Positions 35,800 through 37,180 of a stretch of 37,180 bases of DNA are shown one piece after another (position 1 is the first letter of the stretch; each line of letters starts with the position of its first letter). Source of the DNA: Chlorobaculum thiosulfatiphilum (GTDB lineage Bacteria > Bacteroidota > Chlorobiia > Chlorobiales > Chlorobiaceae); NCBI RefSeq assembly GCF_006265165.1, contig NZ_VDCH01000026.1, forward strand, positions 1-37,180. The letters are read 5' to 3'. The position numbers were made by a program, and so were the translations under genes. The notes beneath the pieces are model-generated. The model did not search any database, was not told the DNA's origin, and worked only from the letters and a program-made list of their open reading frames with translations.

Positions 35800-36501
35800 T
35801 TATTCGTTGTTATCTCCCCAACCTTCGCGCCCGCAAAGCGGCACGAAAGCGAAGTCGTGAAAAATCTCGTGCTCGAACCGCTCGCCATTGCGTCGGATCA
35901 CGGTCATCTGCTGCGAGGCGAGATCGCCGACCGGCACGACGAGCACGCCGCCGTCAGCAAGCTGGTTCATGAGCGTATGCGGCTCGCGCGGCGCGGCAGC
36001 GGTCACGATGATGCCGTCGAACGGCGCCTCCTCCGGCCAGCCGAGCGTTCCATCACCGAGACGCCGTTGAACGGGCAATTCCAGCGCATCGAGTACGCGC
36101 CCCGCGGCTTCGTACAAACCGGCGATCCGCTCGATGGTAAAAACCTCATAGCCCAGCGCGTCGAGAATGGCCGCCTGGTAGCCCGATCCGGTGCCGATTT
36201 CGAGCACTTTGCCGAATGGCCGCCGCTCCACGAGCAGCGATGTCATGTACGCCACCGTGTAGGGCTGCGAGATGGTCTGGCCGAATCCGATAGACATGGC
36301 TCCATCGCTGTAGGCGTAGGGTCTGCTCTCTTCATCGACGAACAGGTGACGCTTGACCGTCCGGAACGCATCGAGCACACGGGCATTCCTGATGCCGTAC
36401 CGTTCGAGTTCCGCCACCATCTCCCGGCGCTCCCGCGCCATATCGCCATTCTGTTGTAGCTTCATCGCTATCCCGACCTGTTCCAGACGGCACGCCGTCA
36501 T
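35800..36501 (-). CDS. pcm: protein-L-isoaspartate O-methyltransferase
   Basis: With ATG 36501 (GAGGA four bases before it) the product has 233 residues. An earlier in-frame ATG at 36561 would overlap the start of the divergent gene and lacks a site. The enzyme methylates isoaspartate residues in aged proteins using S-adenosylmethionine, starting their repair. Motifs: ERREMVAELERYGIRNARVLDAF, VKRHLFVDEESRPYAYSDGAMSIGFGQTISQPYTVAYMT with the substrate-site G-Q-T-I-S-Q-P, SAM motif VLEIGTGSGYQAAIL, then VFTIERI, GDGTLGWPEEAPFDGIIVTAAAP and LVVPVGD. All main family motifs are present. It is the first gene of a two-gene minus-strand operon with the PpiD-like protein. Confidence 0.96.
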   Translation of the reverse strand: MTACRLEQVGIAMKLQQNGDMARERREMVAELERYGIRNARVLDAFRTVKRHLFVDEESRPYAYSDGAMSIGFGQTISQPYTVAYMTSLLVERRPFGKVLEIGTGSGYQAAILDALGYEVFTIERIAGLYEAAGRVLDALELPVQRRLGDGTLGWPEEAPFDGIIVTAAAPREPHTLMNQLADGGVLVVPVGDLASQQMTVIRRNGERFEHEIFHDFAFVPLCGREGWGDNNE

Positions 36502-36545
36502 GGAATCCTCATAAAATTCGCTACTATTGCAACCAACAAAAGATA

Positions 36546-37142
36546 ATGCAATTCCGGCCAATGCAGTATAGCATTTTCGGGCAGAAATCCCGACAGGGCA
36601 GCTACATCCTGCTGATCGACCTCGACCGCAGGATCGAAGTGGCGTTCGGCAAATTCAGAAAAGGCGCGCCGCTCGAACTGCAACCCGGCCACTATGTCTA
36701 TGTCGGCTCGGCGCTCGGCGGCGCGAAGGGGCGCTTCCCGCTCGCCTCGCGCCTCTTGCGCCACGCTTCGCGAAGCGAAGGTCGCGACGCTCATGCCATC
36801 AGGAGCGCGTTGCTCGATCTGTTCATGTCATGGGGATACCGCCAGCCCGGCAGTCAGGGGACGAAAAAGCTGCACTGGCACATCGACTACCTGCTCGACC
36901 GCAAGGAAGCGGAAATCGGGCACGTGTTCCTCTTTCCGGGCGAAGCGAGGCTGGAGCCGCAACTCGCCGGGCAGCTCGCCTCGATGCCCGGCGCGTCACC
37001 CGTCGCCGACCGCCTCGGCGCGCAGGACGCCGCCTCGGGCACGCACCTGTTCAGGGTTGACGATACGGCAGCGGTGGTGGCGGAGCTTGAAAAGGTGTTC
37101 GCTACTAGTGTCGCATCACGCAGAAACAGTCGTATAGAATGA
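36546..37142 (+). CDS. DUF123 / GIY-YIG-like protein
   Basis: The 198-residue protein belongs to the DUF123 group, a GIY-YIG nuclease-like family of unknown role. It has GSYILLIDL (18-26) for the GIY strand, GHYVYVGSALGG (48-59) for the YIG strand, RLLRHASR (69-76) and KKLHWHIDYLL (107-117) with the family's H-W-H-I-D-Y. Between the last two, about 30 residues are inserted relative to the usual close spacing. The C-terminal motif reads GAQDAASGTHLFRV, where most members have a cysteine pair (G-x-S-D-C-x-C-x-S/T-H-L-F), so the cysteines appear to be replaced. ATG 36546 is used; ATG 36561 is also possible. It diverges from pcm. Nuclease activity has not been shown for the family, so the function is unknown. 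Confidence 0.85.
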   Translation: MQFRPMQYSIFGQKSRQGSYILLIDLDRRIEVAFGKFRKGAPLELQPGHYVYVGSALGGAKGRFPLASRLLRHASRSEGRDAHAIRSALLDLFMSWGYRQPGSQGTKKLHWHIDYLLDRKEAEIGHVFLFPGEARLEPQLAGQLASMPGASPVADRLGAQDAASGTHLFRVDDTAAVVAELEKVFATSVASRRNSRIE

Positions 37143-37180
37143 TTACCTTCATCTTCATTGATCAACCCAACCATCGTGAA

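Overview
The window reads as a chromosomal segment of a Gram-negative anaerobe-type bacterium, most likely a green sulfur bacterium (Chlorobiaceae, Chlorobaculum/Chlorobium-like). This placement is inference: LPS-type genes (heptose nucleotidyltransferase, lipid A acyltransferase, MsbA-like exporter, TamB-like protein), a PEP-CTERM protein and a GC-rich housekeeping backbone fit that group, but there is no rRNA or marker gene to prove it.

Layout. (1) 1-6.2 kb, plus strand: cell-surface glycan genes with signs of turnover. They are the tail of an upstream gene, a glycosyltransferase, an internally deleted copy of a GT4 glycosyltransferase, a DUF616-type protein, the intact GT4 paralogue, an OafA-type acyltransferase with an SGNH domain, and the 3' remnant of another gene that has lost its start. 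(2) 6.5-8.5 kb: an MsbA-like ABC exporter. (3) 8.6-18.7 kb, minus strand: one long AT-rich polysaccharide operon, read right to left: wzm, wzt, two GT2 glycosyltransferases (one with an FkbM-like N-terminal domain), glf (UDP-galactopyranose mutase), a galactofuranosyltransferase-like GT2, a WbaP/WcaJ-type initiating sugar-phosphate transferase and a GT-C-like membrane protein. Together these predict a galactofuranose-containing glycan started on undecaprenyl phosphate, finished in the cytoplasm and exported by an ABC transporter, as in Klebsiella D-galactan I.

(4) 18.7-20.4 kb: about 1.7 kb with no convincing gene. It holds a compact structured, repeat-like element (19909-20053) and a 13-bp inverted repeat. 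(5) 20.4-26.7 kb: envelope genes, namely an LpxL/HtrB-family acyltransferase (minus), then RfaE2-like nucleotidyltransferase overlapping a 1504-residue AsmA/TamB-like protein (plus). (6) 26.7-32 kb, plus, GC-rich housekeeping: coaBC, family 4 uracil-DNA glycosylase, dnaB, and PTS enzyme I with an N-terminal extension. (7) 32-33.7 kb: a PEP-CTERM protein preceded by a long untranslated leader that can fold into three hairpins plus an 8-bp pseudoknot, and followed by a terminator. (8) 33.7-37.1 kb: ppiD-like and pcm (minus, one operon), then a divergent DUF123/GIY-YIG protein.

The observations most worth following are the PEP-CTERM leader RNA, the 19.9-kb structured element, and the two decayed glycan genes, one of which has no start codon. 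No tRNA, rRNA, CRISPR array, transposase or integrase was recognised.
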